From contig DICX01000073.1 in NCBI GenBank assembly GCA_002417825.1, positions 5,193-10,945 on the forward strand: a DNA stretch of 5,753 bases, given 5' to 3'. Position numbers and translations under genes: made by a program. A model generated the notes under the pieces. That model was not told the origin of the DNA. It ran no database searches and was given only the letters and a program-made list of their open reading frames with translations. This document shows, piece after piece, positions 5,309 to 5,753 of this stretch (positions are counted from its first letter, which is position 1; each line of letters starts with the position of its first letter). The stretch is from Lactobacillus sp. UBA5815. Lineage in GTDB: Bacteria; Bacillota; Bacilli; Lactobacillales; Lactobacillaceae.

Positions 5309-5381
5309 CTCCGGTTGTCAGACTCGAACTGACGACGTCTTGATTAACAGTCAAGCGCTCTACCAACTGAGCTAAACCGGA
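5309..5381 (-). tRNA. tRNA-Asn (anticodon GTT)
   Basis: A 73-base cloverleaf on the minus strand from TCCGGTT (5381-5375) to AACCGGA (5316-5310), with discriminator G at 5309. The anticodon stem CTTGA/TCAAG encloses CTGTTAA, so the anticodon is GTT (Asn). The T arm has GTCAGTTCGAGTCTGAC. No CCA is encoded. It follows 5S rRNA by 13 bases and precedes tRNA-Ser by 18, as part of the rRNA operon. Confidence 0.97.
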
Positions 5382-5394
5382 ATATTAAAAAAAA

Positions 5395-5512
5395 GCACGG
5401 CAGCTTCCTTTCCTCGCAGGCAGTTTCCCACCAACTACTTTCGGCGTTAAGAAGCTTAACTTCTGTGTTCGGCATGGGTACAGGTGTATCCTTCTTGCTA
5501 TCGCCACCGCAC
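5395..5512 (-). rRNA. rrf: 5S ribosomal RNA
   Basis: On the minus strand the gene begins GTGCGGTGGCGATAGC and contains the conserved ACACCTGTACCCATGCCGAA and CACAGAAGTTAAGC. It ends CCGTGC, which pairs with the 5' GTGCGG to close helix I. Length is about 118 bases, normal for 5S. It lies about 75 bases after the 23S 3' end; that spacer (5513-5586) contains a short TTGAG/CTCAA hairpin likely used in rRNA processing and no gene. The ends may be off by one or two bases. Confidence 0.95.
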
Positions 5513-5586
5513 TTTTCTTTGAGAAAAACTTGTTCCCTCAAAACCAGCTAATATCCTCTTCCCCTTAAACACTGCGTCTCTTCTTT

Positions 5587-5753
5587 GGTTAAGTCTTCGA
5601 CCGATTAGTACTGGTCCGCTCCATGCATCGCTGCCCTTCCACTTCCAGCCTATCTACCTGATCTTCTCTCAGGGGCCTTATTTCCTACGGACTGGGAAAT
5701 CTTATCTTGAGGTGAGTTTCGCACTTAGATGCTTTCAGCGTTTATCTCATCCA
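5587..5753 (-). rRNA. rrl: 23S ribosomal RNA, 3' end only (partial)
   Basis: The minus strand ends TACTAATCGGTCGAAGACTTAACC near 5610-5587 in conserved short blocks such as TACTAATCGGTCGA and GACTTAACC, the characteristic 3' terminus of Firmicutes 23S rRNA. Sequence further right, including GGGCAGCGATGCATGG and AAGCATCTAAGTG-like blocks, also fits domain VI. The gene continues beyond the right edge. The exact mature 3' end is estimated. Confidence 0.95.

Noticed and set aside
5344..5541. 65-residue open frame on the minus strand
   Set aside because: It lies across the 5S rRNA gene and tRNA-Asn, so it is not a protein gene.

Overview
The window comes from a low-to-moderate G+C Gram-positive bacterium, most likely a member of the Lactobacillaceae (Lactobacillales). 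The grounds are a SAM-III (S-MK box) riboswitch in front of metK, an arrangement known mainly from Lactobacillales; strong AGGAG-type ribosome binding sites; a lipobox metal-binding protein; and an rRNA operon ending 23S-5S-tRNA-Asn-tRNA-Ser. I cannot fix the genus or species from the sequence alone.

Layout. Nearly everything reads on the minus strand, so the genes are described from right to left. Bases 5753-5587 are the 3' end of a 23S rRNA gene, followed by 5S rRNA, tRNA-Asn(GUU), tRNA-Ser(GGA) and a terminator: the tail of an rRNA operon. A mainly AT-rich stretch (about 5155-3800) then holds small, poorly characterised loci. One is a membrane-protein gene on the minus strand (4882-4560) that appears broken by a one-base frameshift. 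Another is a 60-residue hydrophobic protein on the plus strand (4222-4404) with a good promoter that overlaps a near-perfect 29-bp palindrome. There is also a plus-strand terminator (4034-4061) with no gene in front of it. Next come an orphan metal-ABC-transporter lipoprotein (3793-2912), a separately promoted tRNA-Glu/tRNA-Val pair with its own terminator, and the S-MK box riboswitch. Last are metK (2539-1337) and a multidrug-type MFS transporter that overlaps metK by four bases (ATGA) and runs off the left edge.

How the parts may work together. metK makes S-adenosylmethionine (SAM), and the leader RNA should bind SAM and hide the metK ribosome binding site. The MFS gene has no space for its own promoter and starts inside the metK stop codon. 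Its translation may therefore be partly coupled to metK and so respond indirectly to SAM. The metal-binding lipoprotein has no permease or ATPase gene beside it and must rely on components encoded elsewhere.

I do not see a convincing new multi-gene system. The most interesting unexplained signals are the palindromic operator candidate before the 60-residue membrane protein, the orphan plus-strand double hairpin, and the frameshifted membrane gene.
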